From Aeromonas rivuli (lineage in GTDB: Bacteria; Pseudomonadota; Gammaproteobacteria; Enterobacterales; Aeromonadaceae): 43,539 nucleotides of DNA. Under the pieces are notes generated by a model that ran no database searches, had not been told where the DNA came from, and worked only from the letters and a program-made list of their open reading frames with translations. Position numbers and translations under genes: made by a program. Of the stretch, positions 8,125 to 17,360 are shown piece by piece. Position 1 is the first letter of the stretch; each line of letters begins with the position of its first letter. The stretch lies in NCBI RefSeq assembly GCF_000820045.1, contig NZ_CDBJ01000020.1, positions 10,339 through 53,877 on the forward strand. The letters run 5' to 3'.

Positions 8125-8192
8125 CATCCTGACACGGGTGCCGACAAGCCTGCCCGGTGCGAGTGCGGTTTTTTCCAGCGTTTGTCAGGATG
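8125..8192. repeat. 10-bp inverted repeat upstream of the HutD-like gene
   Basis: CATCCTGACA at 8125-8134 is matched by its exact complement TGTCAGGATG at 8183-8192, 48 nt apart. It lies in the 315-bp gene-free stretch (8088-8402) between the divergent HutD-like and DUF3634 genes. That stretch otherwise shows only a candidate promoter at 8333-8360. The function is unknown; it could be a regulator site pair or an RNA fold. Confidence 0.35.
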
Positions 8193-8332
8193 CCGCCATC
8201 GGCACACACGCCGCGGCAGCCCGAGATGAACATCTGTCTGAGCGGGCTCGCTCCCCTTCCCTGGCGACCAAGAGCCGTAGGGGCCGCGCAAGGTAGCGTG
8301 GTCATGGTCACCGTTGTCCGCAACGTCATGCG

Positions 8333-8360
8333 TTGAGGGTTTATCTGCGGGCGATATAAG
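8333..8360 (+). promoter_or_regulatory. Candidate sigma-70 promoter of the DUF3634 gene
   Basis: TTGAGG at 8333-8338 and TATAAG at 8355-8360 are spaced by 16 bp, about 42 nt upstream of the start codon. It is a moderate match to the consensus. Confidence 0.45.
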
Positions 8361-8402
8361 GATTATGCTGAGTCAAGTTCATGGTGTTTAAGGAGAGACA
8401 AG

Positions 8403-8735
8403 ATGGCCTGGATATCCTTGTTGGTGGGCATCGCCCTCATCTGGTGGCTGCTCAAACTGGGCCGCGGCCCCCTGTTCGACCTCAGGTTGGCTCATGGCAA
8501 GTTGACGATGCAAAAGGGCAAGGTGCCGCCCGCCTTCATCACGCAACTCGAGCAGATCCTGAAACGAGAGTCGCTGCGGGGTCGCATTCGGGGTGTGCGC
8601 GATGGCGACGGGGTGCGTCTCGTCTTCTCCCGCTCCATCCCCGAGCCCATCGCACAGCGGGTGCGCAATGTGTTCCCCTACGGGGATTACCGCAGCCCGT
8701 TGTCCAAGCAGCCTTCGGGTCACAAGCGCCACTGA
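8403..8735 (+). CDS. DUF3634 family small membrane-anchored protein
   Basis: A 110-residue protein with one N-terminal membrane helix (about 4-20, ISLLVGIALIWWLLKL) followed by a basic cytosolic domain: KLTMQKGKVPPAFITQLEQIL, then RIRGVRDGDGVRLVFSRSIPE. This is the DUF3634 pattern known from Vibrio, Shewanella and Aeromonas. The function is unknown. The start has AAGGAGAG 6-8 nt upstream. The gene is monocistronic and ends at a strong terminator. Confidence 0.85.
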   Translation: MAWISLLVGIALIWWLLKLGRGPLFDLRLAHGKLTMQKGKVPPAFITQLEQILKRESLRGRIRGVRDGDGVRLVFSRSIPEPIAQRVRNVFPYGDYRSPLSKQPSGHKRH

Positions 8736-8778
8736 GCGAAGTCGCCTATTTCACAGGGCGCTCGACGTGATATGAGAG

Positions 8779-8810
8779 AGGCCCCACTGCCAGCAGTGGG
8801 GCCTTCGTTG
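8779..8810 (+). terminator. Rho-independent terminator after the DUF3634 gene
   Basis: A perfect 11-bp stem (AGGCCCCACTG/CAGTGGGGCCT) with a CCAG loop is followed by a T-rich tail. It sits about 45 nt past the stop codon. Confidence 0.85.
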
Positions 8811-8892
8811 TTATGTGGCTGAGCCACAGAGATGGCCGCGCAGCGTGGGTGCAAGCGAACCCTCATCATCGGTCGACAAGGGCCATGCCGCA

Positions 8893-9990
8893 TCAGCGCT
8901 CCAGCAGGGGCGCCGAGCGATAGCTCCACATGCCATAGGTGCGCAAGGCGTCGCGGTAGATGCCTTGCAGCTCGCTCTCTTCCACCTTGGCGAGGCTGGA
9001 GATGGGCTTGTCCGGGTAGCTGACGCTGTCGATGCGGATCTTGGCCGGGCCGGTTTGCCAGCAGGCTATCTCGAGCAGGGTCTGGCCACGACGCACATGG
9101 CTGGCGGAGCTGACCAGGGTCGCGCTGTCTATCTGATGGCGGGCCAGCACCCAGGCACTGTAGAGGGCATTTTCCACCGTGCTGGTGGCATAATTCTCCT
9201 CGATGATGCGCGAGCGACTGATCCCCTTGCTCACCAGCCAGTCGGCCATCTGCTTGCCCTCGGTCTGACGATTCTGGGGCACGCCGCCGCTCACTATGAT
9301 GAGGGCCTGGGGGTCGGCCTTGGCCAGGGCGCGGGTGGTGTCGAGGCGGCCGAGCAGTATGTCGTTCATGCTGCCATCGGGGTTGAGGGCATAGCCCAGG
9401 GTGACGATGGCGCGCCGTCCACTCTTGTCCTGATCCCGCGCGGCCCGCTCCTTGAGCGGGGTCTTGACCACCTTGTCTATGGTGGCAAAGATGCGCTGCA
9501 AGTCGGCCTCGCGCCCCGGGTTACGTGCCGTCAGTTGGCCGAGGTAGGTATTGGCGCGTTCGGTATTGCCCTTGAAGCGCTGCCAGACCGCGAGGTAGGA
9601 GAGCAAGTCCACATCATCCGGGGCCGCGACCAGGGCCTGTTCAAACAGGGAGATGGCGCGGTCAATCTTGCCGTTGTAAATCTGGGTGTTGGCCGCCGAG
9701 ATGAGCAGGTCGGTGCGATAGGGTTCGAGTTGGTAGGCTTCGAGCAGCCGGTTGGTGATGAGCTCCATGTTGCTCGGCATCTTGGCGGTGAAGCCCGCAT
9801 CCGAGACCCGGGCCGGGGAGTCGAAGATCTGTTTGGCCTCGCCGAGCAGTTGATCAACCACCTGACGCTTGCTGATGATCTGGCCGTAATCCTGATCGGA
9901 TTGCAGGCTGCGTACCGGCACGGCCCAGGCTGCCGTCGGGGTGAGCAGACTGAGCGTGAGCAGGGCGGCGAGGGAGAGTCGGTTGTCCAT
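8893..9990 (-). CDS. DUF218/YdcF-type protein with N-terminal TPR region, exported
   Basis: A 365-residue protein with a signal peptide (MDNRLSLAALLTLSLL...AWA). A helical TPR-like region follows (about 55-165, including LISAANTQIYNGKIDRAISLFEQAL), and then a DUF218 domain: IVTLGYALNPDGSMNDILLGRLD, IIVSGGVPQNRQTEG, ISRSRIIEENYATSTVENA and the SASHVRRGQTLLEIAC segment. DUF218 relatives (SanA, ElyC, YdcF) act at the cell envelope, with ElyC tied to peptidoglycan integrity. A periplasmic envelope role is inferred. The ATG at 9990 is chosen because the signal peptide starts there. A frame open to 10131 adds unlikely sequence. Confidence 0.82.
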   Translation of the reverse strand: MDNRLSLAALLTLSLLTPTAAWAVPVRSLQSDQDYGQIISKRQVVDQLLGEAKQIFDSPARVSDAGFTAKMPSNMELITNRLLEAYQLEPYRTDLLISAANTQIYNGKIDRAISLFEQALVAAPDDVDLLSYLAVWQRFKGNTERANTYLGQLTARNPGREADLQRIFATIDKVVKTPLKERAARDQDKSGRRAIVTLGYALNPDGSMNDILLGRLDTTRALAKADPQALIIVSGGVPQNRQTEGKQMADWLVSKGISRSRIIEENYATSTVENALYSAWVLARHQIDSATLVSSASHVRRGQTLLEIACWQTGPAKIRIDSVSYPDKPISSLAKVEESELQGIYRDALRTYGMWSYRSAPLLER

Positions 9991-10219
9991 AAGCTGTCCA
10001 CCTGGTTGGGAGAGGAGAGACCGGCCAGGAGCCGGACAGGGCGCATCAGCATGGCGAGGCGCCGTACCCGGACGACTATAACAGGCCGGGCGCCATAAAA
10101 ACGGGGCAGGGCCGTCAAATCGGCCAGACAAGGTTTTTCAGAAGGACAAGTGTGAGCGGGCCCCGGACAGAATGGAAGGGACTCGCTACACTGGGATCCT
10201 TTTCCAGCTGGAGCCTATC

Positions 10220-11191
10220 ATGACCACCAAGATCATCCTGGACACGGATCCCGGCATCGACGATGCCATGGCCATCCTCTTTGCCGAGGCCCATCCCGCC
10301 ATCGAGCTGGTGGGGATCACCACCGTCTTTGGCAATGCCACCATCGCCGATGGCACCCGCAACGCCCTCTGGCTCAAGGAGCAATTCGCCATGAAGGCCG
10401 ATGTGGCCCAAGGCGCCGCCGCGCCGCTGGTGCGCCCCCCGGTGGGGGCGACCACAGTGGTGCACGGGCTCCATGGTTTCGGTGATGTCGAGGCGGGTGA
10501 GCCGAGCCTGAGCGCGGATCCCCGTCCCGCCTGGCAGTACATCGTCGAACAGCTCAAGGCCGCCCCTGGCGAAATCACCCTGGTGACCATAGGTCCGCTC
10601 ACCAATCTGGCCCTGGCCCTTGAAAAGGCCCCCGAGATAGTGAGCCTGGTCAAGCAGGTGGTGGTGATGGGGGGCGCCTTCGGCGTCAACGGTCACCGCG
10701 GCAACGTGACCCCCTATGCCGAGGCCAACATCCACGACGATCCCGAGGCGGCCGATCTTGTCTTCACCGCCGACTGGCCCCTGGTCATCATAGGGCTGGA
10801 CGTCACTCAGCAGAGCCTGTTCAGTGGGGCTTATCTGGATGCCCTGCGCGATGAGGCCGGGATGGCGGGCCGCTTCATCTGGGACGTCAGTCGCTTCTAC
10901 CTGCGCTTCTATGCCGAGCGGATCGGCATGGATGGCTGTCATGTGCACGATCCCTCGGCCATCGCCTATGTCATCAATCCGGCGCTCTTTACCCTGCGCC
11001 GGGGGCCGGTGCGGGTCATCACTTCGGGGCCAGCCATCGGCCACACCCTGCAGAAGTTTGATGACAGGCGTCATCCCCATGACGACTGGGCGCGCTTCCG
11101 GGCTCAGGACGTCGGGGTGGCCGTCGATGCGAAGGCGCTGCTCGCCCTCTATCGCAAGACGCTGATCGACTGGAGCAAGCAGTGGGACTAG
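10220..11191 (+). CDS. Inosine-uridine preferring nucleoside hydrolase
   Basis: Hydrolyses ribonucleosides to base and ribose in nucleoside salvage, cytosolic. The 323-residue protein shows the Ca2+-binding signature ILDTDPGIDDAMAI (D10, D14, D15), the VFGNATI strand, the GPLTNLALAL segment, the MGGAFGVNGH loop, the N/D substrate ligands in EANIHDDPEAA, and HVHDPSAIAYV, with the catalytic-region His and the last Ca2+ Asp. It belongs to the RihA/RihB type, and substrate preference cannot be told apart by eye. The ATG at 10220 follows CTGGAG by about 6 nt. A longer frame from 10172 lacks family similarity. Confidence 0.9.
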   Translation: MTTKIILDTDPGIDDAMAILFAEAHPAIELVGITTVFGNATIADGTRNALWLKEQFAMKADVAQGAAAPLVRPPVGATTVVHGLHGFGDVEAGEPSLSADPRPAWQYIVEQLKAAPGEITLVTIGPLTNLALALEKAPEIVSLVKQVVVMGGAFGVNGHRGNVTPYAEANIHDDPEAADLVFTADWPLVIIGLDVTQQSLFSGAYLDALRDEAGMAGRFIWDVSRFYLRFYAERIGMDGCHVHDPSAIAYVINPALFTLRRGPVRVITSGPAIGHTLQKFDDRRHPHDDWARFRAQDVGVAVDAKALLALYRKTLIDWSKQWD

Positions 11192-11243
11192 GCTAGGGAA
11201 GCCAAGTGTAAACCGTTCATTTTGTTCATCATCTGGAGGTGTT

Positions 11244-11612
11244 ATGGAGTGGTATCTGACCGTCATGAAGCAATACGCCGTCTTTAGCGGACGAGCGAGG
11301 CGCAAGGAGTACTGGATGTTTGTGCTCTGCAACCTGGGGATAGCCCTGGTACTGAGTCTGCTCGGCCAGTTGATTGGCCTCAAGGAGCAGATTGCCAACC
11401 TCTACTCCCTGGTGGTATTGCTGCCGAGTCTGGCGGTCGGGGTGCGTCGCTTGCATGACACGGACCGCTGTGGCTGGTGGCTGCTCATCAACCTGATCCC
11501 GGTGGTGGGCACCCTCGTTTTCCTCTATTTCATGGTCTGTGAGGGAGAGGCTGGCCCCAATCGCTTCGGCGAAGACCCCAAGGCCGGGTTATCGGCCGCC
11601 GCCACCTTTTGA
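11244..11612 (+). CDS. DUF805 family inner-membrane protein
   Basis: A 122-residue protein of the DUF805 (YhaH/YhaI) family. It starts with the amphipathic MEWYLTVMKQYAVFSGRARRKEYW motif region and has three to four membrane helices, with the conserved RRLHDTDRCGWWLL loop between helices and a GPNRFGEDP tail. The function of the family is unknown. The start has CTGGAGGTGTT just upstream. It is 52 nt downstream of the nucleoside hydrolase in the same direction and may be cotranscribed. Confidence 0.92.
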   Translation: MEWYLTVMKQYAVFSGRARRKEYWMFVLCNLGIALVLSLLGQLIGLKEQIANLYSLVVLLPSLAVGVRRLHDTDRCGWWLLINLIPVVGTLVFLYFMVCEGEAGPNRFGEDPKAGLSAAATF

Positions 11613-11714
11613 TCTCTCCTGAGCGCGCAGGCCATCTGCGCGCTCTGCTTCCCCAGTTGTTCTCCCTCATTGCCCGCTCGCCAAGATTGACGTTTCATGC
11701 CGCTCGCCATGTGG

Positions 11715-12626
11715 TTATGAGGGGCCGTCCTGCAAGGCAGGGATCCGCTCGGCCAGGAAATCGATGAAGGCACGGGCCTGGGGTCTGAGGAAACGACCAC
11801 CGCGAAACACCGCATGGATCTCGTCGTTGCGGCTCTCATAGGGGGAAGCCTGCCAGCCCGGCAGCACCCGCTGCAGGCTCCCCTCATTGATCCCGCGCTG
11901 CACCATCCAGCTCGACAACAACAAGAGCCCGCAGCCGGCCCGGGCTGCATCGAGCAGCGGGGTACCGCCAATGGAGGTGAGGTTGCCTTGCACGGCGACC
12001 CGACACTGCTGTGAGCCCTGGTTGAAATACCAGTGCTGACGCTGGCGGCCATGGCCGCGGATCAGGCAGTTGTGTCCGGCTATCTCGTGTGGCGTGGCGG
12101 GTTCGCCATGACGGGCAAGATAGGCGGGGGAGGCGACCAGCAGGGAGCGATTGGTGAGCAAATGGCGGGCATGCAGGCTGCTGTCGGCCGGGCGACCAAT
12201 ACGGATTGCCACATCCACGTTTTCGGCATCCAGATCCACCAGGCGGTTATCGAGTTCGACTTCGAGACGCACCTGGGGGTAGCGAGCCAGAAATTCGGGC
12301 AGCAGCGGCGAGAGGCAAGCCGCGCCGAAACTCTCGAATACCGAGACTCGCAGCGGCCCGCTGGGCGCTTCGTGCAAAGGCTGGAGGGATTGCACCAGCT
12401 GATCGGCCTCCTCCAGCAGTCGCACCGAGCGGGCCAGGAAATACTCCCCCTGTTCGGTCAGCAGCAGCTGGCGGGTGCTGCGCTTGAAGAGGGGAACCCC
12501 CAGCTGGGCTTCCAGGCTGTCTATGGTACGGGTTACCGAGGAGGGGGCCAGATTGAGGGCCCGGGCGGCGCGGGAGAAGCTGCCTGACTCAACCACCTGG
12601 GCCAGGATACGGACACGATCCAGCAC
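11715..12626 (-). CDS. LysR-family transcriptional regulator
   Basis: A 303-residue regulator with the N-terminal winged helix-turn-helix (MLDRVRILAQVVESGSFSRA..., about 1-60, including the AARALNLAPSSVTRTIDSLE recognition region). A LysR effector-binding domain follows (about 90-295). It resembles the AaeR/DmlR-like subgroup that often starts MLDRVRILAQVVE. Translation starts at GTG 12626, with AAAGGAG 5 nt upstream. It is divergent from the AhpD-like gene at 12750, and a perfect palindrome lies in the shared promoter region, so control of that gene and of itself is likely. Confidence 0.92.
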   Translation of the reverse strand: MLDRVRILAQVVESGSFSRAARALNLAPSSVTRTIDSLEAQLGVPLFKRSTRQLLLTEQGEYFLARSVRLLEEADQLVQSLQPLHEAPSGPLRVSVFESFGAACLSPLLPEFLARYPQVRLEVELDNRLVDLDAENVDVAIRIGRPADSSLHARHLLTNRSLLVASPAYLARHGEPATPHEIAGHNCLIRGHGRQRQHWYFNQGSQQCRVAVQGNLTSIGGTPLLDAARAGCGLLLLSSWMVQRGINEGSLQRVLPGWQASPYESRNDEIHAVFRGGRFLRPQARAFIDFLAERIPALQDGPS

Positions 12627-12635
12627 TGTGACTCC

Positions 12636-12652
12636 TTTGCGATAAACGCAAA
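12636..12652. promoter_or_regulatory. Palindromic candidate LysR operator
   Basis: TTTGCG-ATAAA-CGCAAA is a perfect 6-5-6 palindrome in the intergenic region between the divergent LysR gene and the AhpD-like gene. It contains the T-N11-A core typical of LysR-type sites. It lies 10 nt before the LysR start codon, consistent with autoregulation. Confidence 0.6.
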
Positions 12653-12749
12653 ACTATTGCAGTTTGTAGCTGTATTCTATTTGCCAGTGCGTGGATGGAC
12701 AATGACGTTGTCGCCCAACATCGGGCATCTCTCCCACAGGAGCACCACA

Positions 12750-13193
12750 ATGTCAGACCGTATCCAGTTGGCCAGCCAGGCCCCCGCCGCCATCCAAGCC
12801 ATGATGGGCCTCGAATCCTATCTCGGCAGCACGGACATTCCCCTCAACCTCAAGGAGCTCATCAAGCTGCGCGCCTCCATGATCAATGGTTGCGCCTATT
12901 GCATTGAGATGCATGCCGAGGTGGCGATGAAGATGCAAGAGAGCCCCCAGCGGCTGCTGGCGCTGGCGGCCTGGCGTGAGTCTCCGCTGTTCGATGGGCG
13001 TGAACGCGCCGTCCTGGCGCTGACCGATGAGGTGACCCTGATTGCCGGGCAGGGCGTCACCGAACACACCTATCGACAAGCACAACAACTGCTTGGGGAT
13101 GCCCTGCTGGCCCAGTGTCTTATGCAGATCATCACCATCAATGCCTGGAACCGGGTGGCGGTTGCCACTCAAATGGAACATGAACATCGTTGA
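12750..13193 (+). CDS. Carboxymuconolactone decarboxylase/AhpD-like peroxidase-related protein
   Basis: A 147-residue all-helical protein of the AhpD/CMD family. The active-site motif is C48-x2-C51-x3-H55 (NGCAYCIEMHAEVA), the peroxidase-type arrangement, so alkylhydroperoxidase-like redox activity is more likely than decarboxylation. The C-terminal ITINAWNRVAVAT helix is typical. The start ATG follows CAGGAG by 7 nt. The divergent LysR regulator probably controls it. Confidence 0.9.
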   Translation: MSDRIQLASQAPAAIQAMMGLESYLGSTDIPLNLKELIKLRASMINGCAYCIEMHAEVAMKMQESPQRLLALAAWRESPLFDGRERAVLALTDEVTLIAGQGVTEHTYRQAQQLLGDALLAQCLMQIITINAWNRVAVATQMEHEHR

Positions 13194-13355
13194 TCCCGGC
13201 CTCCCATGCCAGGCGCCCATTGCCAGTCAGAGTGGGGGGATGGAATGGGACATATTGATATGGCGCAGCAGCCATAACATGTATTGCAATGGAGTGTTTA
13301 GCTCGGGAAAATGTTTCTTAAATGGTTTTATTTGTTTCTGGTCTGTTAATTTAAA

Positions 13356-13373
13356 GGGAGGGTAAACCCTCCC
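13356..13373 (-). terminator. Candidate minus-strand terminator in the cyo upstream gap
   Basis: A 7-bp stem (GGGAGGG/CCCTCCC) with a 4-nt loop is followed on the minus strand by TTTAAATT. It sits 8 nt past the end of the small frame at 13382-13576. Confidence 0.5.
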
Positions 13374-13381
13374 CCAGGGCC

Positions 13382-13576
13382 TTATTCGTGGTCAACATAG
13401 GGCGAAAATATAATTAATCTAACCTTGGGGGCCGGCTGTTTGCCCGCCTGATGCGGCCTCCCTGCATTTATGAAAATCCCGCGGGTCATCCATTGACCCC
13501 ACTCTTCACAATGGCAACTGTTCAGGGATTGTTCATTTTGCGTCATGATGGCTTTTTTGGGCCTCGCATGGGGCAC
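13382..13576 (-). CDS. Possible small protein divergent from the cyo operon
   Basis: A 64-residue frame (GTG start; an internal ATG at 13546 would give 54 residues) with MTQNEQSLNSCHCEEWGQW and a basic C-terminal half. It lies in the 556-bp gap 13194-13749 and ends just before a terminator-like hairpin on its own strand. No clear ribosome-binding site or homologue is recognised. The rest of the gap holds AT-rich sequence and the candidate cyoA promoter. Confidence 0.25.
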   Translation of the reverse strand: MPHARPKKAIMTQNEQSLNSCHCEEWGQWMTRGIFINAGRPHQAGKQPAPKVRLIIFSPYVDHE

Positions 13577-13686
13577 TTATTTGTGCCCGACGACCTTGCG
13601 ATTAGTTAATGGAACGCTGACATCTGGTTTCCAAAAAGTAACCATTTGCTTCGATTAATTTTTCATGTTGTTCACATGGGTGTGTC

Positions 13687-13716
13687 TTGCTCAAAATAAT
13701 GTGTTTTATTTATAGC
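13687..13716 (+). promoter_or_regulatory. Candidate promoter of the cyo operon
   Basis: TTGCTC at 13687-13692 and TATAGC at 13711-13716 are spaced by 18 bp in AT-rich sequence, 34 nt before the cyoA start. No convincing Fnr, ArcA or Fur site could be assigned by eye. Confidence 0.45.
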
Positions 13717-13749
13717 TTTACGTCTTGCAAGATAGATAAAGGAAGTAGC

Positions 13750-14757
13750 ATGAGACCTTTGGAATATAAGAAGGGCTTGGGGACTTTGTTATTAATCACC
13801 GCCGCCAGTTTGCTGAGTGGTTGTGATATGGCATTAATGAATCCCAAGGGCCAAGTTGGCCTGGAAGAAAAGTCACTGATATTAACAGCATTGTATTTGA
13901 TGTTAATTGTGGTTATTCCAGTCATCGTCATGGCAGTGGTATTTGCCCGCAAATATCGCGCTTCCAATACCAGTGCCACTTACGCACCGGATTGGGCCCA
14001 CTCGACCAAGATAGAAGTGGTCGTCTGGACAGTCCCCGTCATCATCATTGCCATCCTGGCCGTGATCACCTGGAAAACCTCCCACGAGCTTGACCCATAC
14101 AAGCCGCTGGTCTCTGACGTCAAACCTGTCCAGGTTGATGTGATCTCATTGGATTGGAAATGGCTGTTCGTGTATCCGGAATTGGGCATAGCCTCTGTCA
14201 ATGAATTGGCATTCCCGGCCAATACGCCGGTCAATTTCCGTATCACCTCCGATTCGGTCATGAACTCCTTCTTTATTCCTAGCCTGGGCGGTCAGATTTA
14301 CGCCATGGCGGGCATGCAGACCAAATTACACCTTATCGCCAACGAGGCCGGTCAATACGACGGTATCTCCAGCAGCTATAGCGGTGCCGGTTTCTCCGGC
14401 ATGAAATTCAAGGCCATCGCCACGCCGGATCAGGCAGGTTTCGATGCCTGGGTTGCCAAGGTGAAGCAGTCGTCCAAGCCACTCATGACCATGGGTGAAT
14501 TTGATGTGCTTGCCAAACCGAGCCAATACCATCCGGTCGAGTATTTCTCCAGTGCCGATCCAGCTCTGTTCACCAAGGTGATCAATAAGTTCATGGGTCA
14601 CGGCATGAAGATGAAAGAGGGCGAAAAAATGGATATGAGTCATGGCCAGAGCATGGATCACAGTGCACACCAGCAACAGGGTGAGCACCAGGATCATGCC
14701 GGTCAGATGAATATGCCGATGGCTAGCCAGTCAGTACAAGCGGTATCCGGGGAATAA
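13750..14757 (+). CDS. cyoA: Cytochrome bo3 ubiquinol oxidase subunit II, with Met/His-rich tail
   Basis: Subunit II of the proton-pumping quinol oxidase. It starts with a lipoprotein signal (LLSGC, Cys25), followed by two membrane helices (about 40-65 and 85-105). A periplasmic cupredoxin domain includes [18 protein letters not shown] and [18 protein letters not shown]. The CuA ligands of cytochrome c oxidases are absent, as expected for a quinol oxidase. The last 54 residues (282-335) are unusually rich in Met and His ([40 protein letters not shown]), unlike E. coli CyoA, and look like a copper-binding tail. AAGGAAG lies 5-6 nt before the ATG. First gene of cyoABCDE. Confidence 0.95.
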   Translation: MRPLEYKKGLGTLLLITAASLLSGCDMALMNPKGQVGLEEKSLILTALYLMLIVVIPVIVMAVVFARKYRASNTSATYAPDWAHSTKIEVVVWTVPVIIIAILAVITWKTSHELDPYKPLVSDVKPVQVDVISLDWKWLFVYPELGIASVNELAFPANTPVNFRITSDSVMNSFFIPSLGGQIYAMAGMQTKLHLIANEAGQYDGISSSYSGAGFSGMKFKAIATPDQAGFDAWVAKVKQSSKPLMTMGEFDVLAKPSQYHPVEYFSSADPALFTKVINKFMGHGMKMKEGEKMDMSHGQSMDHSAHQQQGEHQDHAGQMNMPMASQSVQAVSGE

Positions 14758-14760
14758 TAG

Positions 14761-16737
14761 ATGTTTGGAAAATTAACACTCGAGGCCATCCCTTACCATG
14801 AGCCCATTATCGTGGTCACGGTTGCCTGCATATTGCTGGGCGGGATGGCCATTGCCGGGCTAATAACCTATTACGGCAAGTGGCAATATTTGTGGCAGGA
14901 GTGGTTCACCTCGGTGGATCACAAGAAACTGGGGATCATGTATCTCATTCTGGGCATGGTCATGCTGCTGCGCGGCTTCGCCGATGCGGTGATGATGCGT
15001 ACCCAGCAGGTGATGGCGTCGGCCGGGGGGGAGGGCATATTGCCGCCTCACCACTACGACCAGATCTTCACCGCCCACGGCGTCATCATGATCTTCTTCG
15101 TGGCCATGCCGCTGGTGATCGGTCTGATGAACATTGTGGTGCCGCTGCAGATCGGTGCCCGTGATGTGGCCTTCCCCTTCTTGAACAACCTGAGCTTCTG
15201 GTTCACCGCCGCGGCCGTGGTGCTGATCAACACCTCCCTCGGGGTCGGTGAGTTTGCCCAGACCGGCTGGTTGGCCTATCCGCCCTTGTCGGGCAAGGAG
15301 TACAGCCCGGGCGTCGGGGTCGATTACTGGATCTGGAGTCTGCAGATTTCGGGTCTTGGCACTCTGCTGACCGGGGTCAACTTCTTCGCGACCATCATCA
15401 GGATGCGGGCTCCGGGCATGACCATGATGCGTCTGCCGGTGTTCACCTGGACCGCCCTGTGCGCCAACATCCTGATCATCGCCTCTTTCCCGATCCTGAC
15501 CGTCACCATCGCCCTGCTCACCGCAGACCGTTACCTGGGTACCCATTTCTTTACCAATGACATGGGTGGCAACATGATGATGTACATCAACCTGATCTGG
15601 GCCTGGGGTCACCCCGAGGTCTACATCCTGGTGCTGCCGGTGTTCGGTATCTTCTCGGAAGTGGTGGCGACCTTCAGCAAGAAGAAGTTGTTCGGTTATA
15701 CCTCCCTGGTGTGGGCGACCATCGCCATTACCGTGCTCTCCTTCGTGGTCTGGCTGCACCACTTCTTCACCATGGGGTCGGGTGCCAACGTCAACGCCTT
15801 CTTCGGCATCTCCACCATGATTATCTCGATCCCGACCGGGGTTAAGATCTTCAACTGGCTGTTCACCATGTACCGGGGTCGCATCGCGTTCACCTCGCCC
15901 ATGTTGTGGACCGTCGGCTTCATCATCACCTTCACCATTGGGGGGATGACCGGGGTGCTGCTGTCGGTACCGGCTGCCAACTTCGTGTTGCACAACAGCC
16001 TGTTCCTGATCGCGCACTTCCACAACGTCATCATCGGCGGCGTAGTGTTTGGCTGCTTCGCCGGTATCACCTACTGGTTCCCGAAGGCGTTCGGCTTCAC
16101 CCTGGACGAGACCTGGGGCAAGCGCTCCTTCTGGTTCTGGATCACCGGCTTCTTCGTGGCCTTCATGCCGCTCTACGTGCTGGGCTTCATGGGCATGACC
16201 CGTCGGGTCAGCCAGCAGATCGATCCCGCCTTCCATGGCTGGCTGGTGGTGGCCGCGTGCGGCGCCGGCCTGATTGCCATCGGCGTGTTGTGCCAGGTGA
16301 TTCAAGTGGTGGTCAGTATTCGTGACCGCGAGAAGAACCGCGATCTGACCGGCGATCCCTGGGGTGGCCGTACCCTGGAGTGGGCAACCTCTTCCCCGCC
16401 GCCCTTCTACAACTTCGCCATCGAGCCGAAGATTGCCGGACTGGATGCGTTCTGGGAAGCCAAGCAGGACGGTTCTGCCTACCAGCAGCCCCAGCGCTAC
16501 GCCCCGATCCACATGCCGAAGAACTCCGGTGCGGGCGTCATCATCGCCGCCTTCAGCGTGGTGTTTGGTTTCGCCATGATCTGGGACATCTGGTGGATGG
16601 CCATCGCCGGCTTCGTTGGCATGATAGCCACCTGGATCATTCACAGCTTCAACGATGATGTGGACTACTACGTGCAGGTCGACGAGATCGAACGCATCGA
16701 AGGTCAGCATCATGACAACATCAGCAAGGTGGCATGA
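14761..16737 (+). CDS. cyoB: Cytochrome bo3 ubiquinol oxidase subunit I
   Basis: Catalytic subunit carrying low-spin heme b, heme o3 and CuB, which reduces O2 and pumps protons. The 658-residue protein has about 15 membrane helices. The metal-site motifs are intact: the early His in [11 protein letters not shown] (heme b ligand), [14 protein letters not shown] (CuB His and the cross-linked Tyr, with the K-channel region), [10 protein letters not shown] (the two CuB His), and [12 protein letters not shown] (heme o3 and heme b ligands). The gene starts 3 nt after the cyoA stop. Confidence 0.98.
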   Translation: MFGKLTLEAIPYHEPIIVVTVACILLGGMAIAGLITYYGKWQYLWQEWFTSVDHKKLGIMYLILGMVMLLRGFADAVMMRTQQVMASAGGEGILPPHHYDQIFTAHGVIMIFFVAMPLVIGLMNIVVPLQIGARDVAFPFLNNLSFWFTAAAVVLINTSLGVGEFAQTGWLAYPPLSGKEYSPGVGVDYWIWSLQISGLGTLLTGVNFFATIIRMRAPGMTMMRLPVFTWTALCANILIIASFPILTVTIALLTADRYLGTHFFTNDMGGNMMMYINLIWAWGHPEVYILVLPVFGIFSEVVATFSKKKLFGYTSLVWATIAITVLSFVVWLHHFFTMGSGANVNAFFGISTMIISIPTGVKIFNWLFTMYRGRIAFTSPMLWTVGFIITFTIGGMTGVLLSVPAANFVLHNSLFLIAHFHNVIIGGVVFGCFAGITYWFPKAFGFTLDETWGKRSFWFWITGFFVAFMPLYVLGFMGMTRRVSQQIDPAFHGWLVVAACGAGLIAIGVLCQVIQVVVSIRDREKNRDLTGDPWGGRTLEWATSSPPPFYNFAIEPKIAGLDAFWEAKQDGSAYQQPQRYAPIHMPKNSGAGVIIAAFSVVFGFAMIWDIWWMAIAGFVGMIATWIIHSFNDDVDYYVQVDEIERIEGQHHDNISKVA

Positions 16738-16745
16738 GAACCGAT

Positions 16746-17360
16746 ATGGCTACTGATATTCTGCAACACAATCATCATCAGGGTGCCCATGACGGGCACC
16801 ATGATGCCGGCGCCACCAAGGTGTTCGGCTTCTGGATCTACCTGATGAGTGACTGCATCCTGTTTGCCACTCTGTTTGCAACCTACGCGGTGCTGGTCAA
16901 TGGCACCGCCGGGGGCCCGAGCGGCAAGGACATTTTCGAACTGCCGTTCGTGTTTGGCGAGACCATGCTGCTGCTGTTTAGCAGCATCACCTTCGGGTTT
17001 GGCATGCTGGCCATGAACCAGAACCGGGTCGGCACGGTCAAGGCCTGGCTGATGGTCACCTTCTTGCTGGGTGCCGGCTTCATCGCCATGGAGATCTACG
17101 AGTTCCATCACCTGATCGCCGAAGGCTTCGGCCCGCAGCGCAGTGGTTTCCTCTCCGCCTTTTTCACCCTGGTCGGTACCCATGGTATCCACGTCACCAG
17201 TGGACTTATCTGGATCATCGTGATGATGGTGCTGATCTCCAAGAAGGGGCTGACCGAGCGTAACCGTACCCGTCTGATGTGCCTGAGCCTGTTCTGGCAC
17301 TTCCTGGACGTGGTGTGGATCTGTGTGTTTACCGTGGTCTATCTGATGGGGGCAATGTAA
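16746..17360 (+). CDS. cyoC: Cytochrome bo3 ubiquinol oxidase subunit III
   Basis: A 204-residue subunit III with five membrane helices and a His-rich N-terminus ([19 protein letters not shown]), the length and layout of E. coli CyoC. The ATG at 16746 gives the family-typical MATD start; an earlier ATG at 16734 overlaps cyoB and is less likely. The conserved Glu in [21 protein letters not shown] helices and the [13 protein letters not shown] segment are present. The stop TAA overlaps the cyoD ATG by one base. Confidence 0.97.
   Translation: MATDILQHNHHQGAHDGHHDAGATKVFGFWIYLMSDCILFATLFATYAVLVNGTAGGPSGKDIFELPFVFGETMLLLFSSITFGFGMLAMNQNRVGTVKAWLMVTFLLGAGFIAMEIYEFHHLIAEGFGPQRSGFLSAFFTLVGTHGIHVTSGLIWIIVMMVLISKKGLTERNRTRLMCLSLFWHFLDVVWICVFTVVYLMGAM

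Noticed and set aside
8815..10098. 427-codon open frame on the plus strand
   Set aside because: Antisense shadow of the DUF218 protein gene. It begins right after a terminator and lacks a ribosome-binding site.
10115..11398. 427-codon open frame on the minus strand
   Set aside because: Antisense to the nucleoside hydrolase, which has clear catalytic motifs.
14860..16713. 617-codon open frame on the minus strand
   Set aside because: It is antisense to cyoB, whose protein is unmistakable. The frame's His/Asp/Gly-rich translation is the typical shadow of GC-rich coding DNA.
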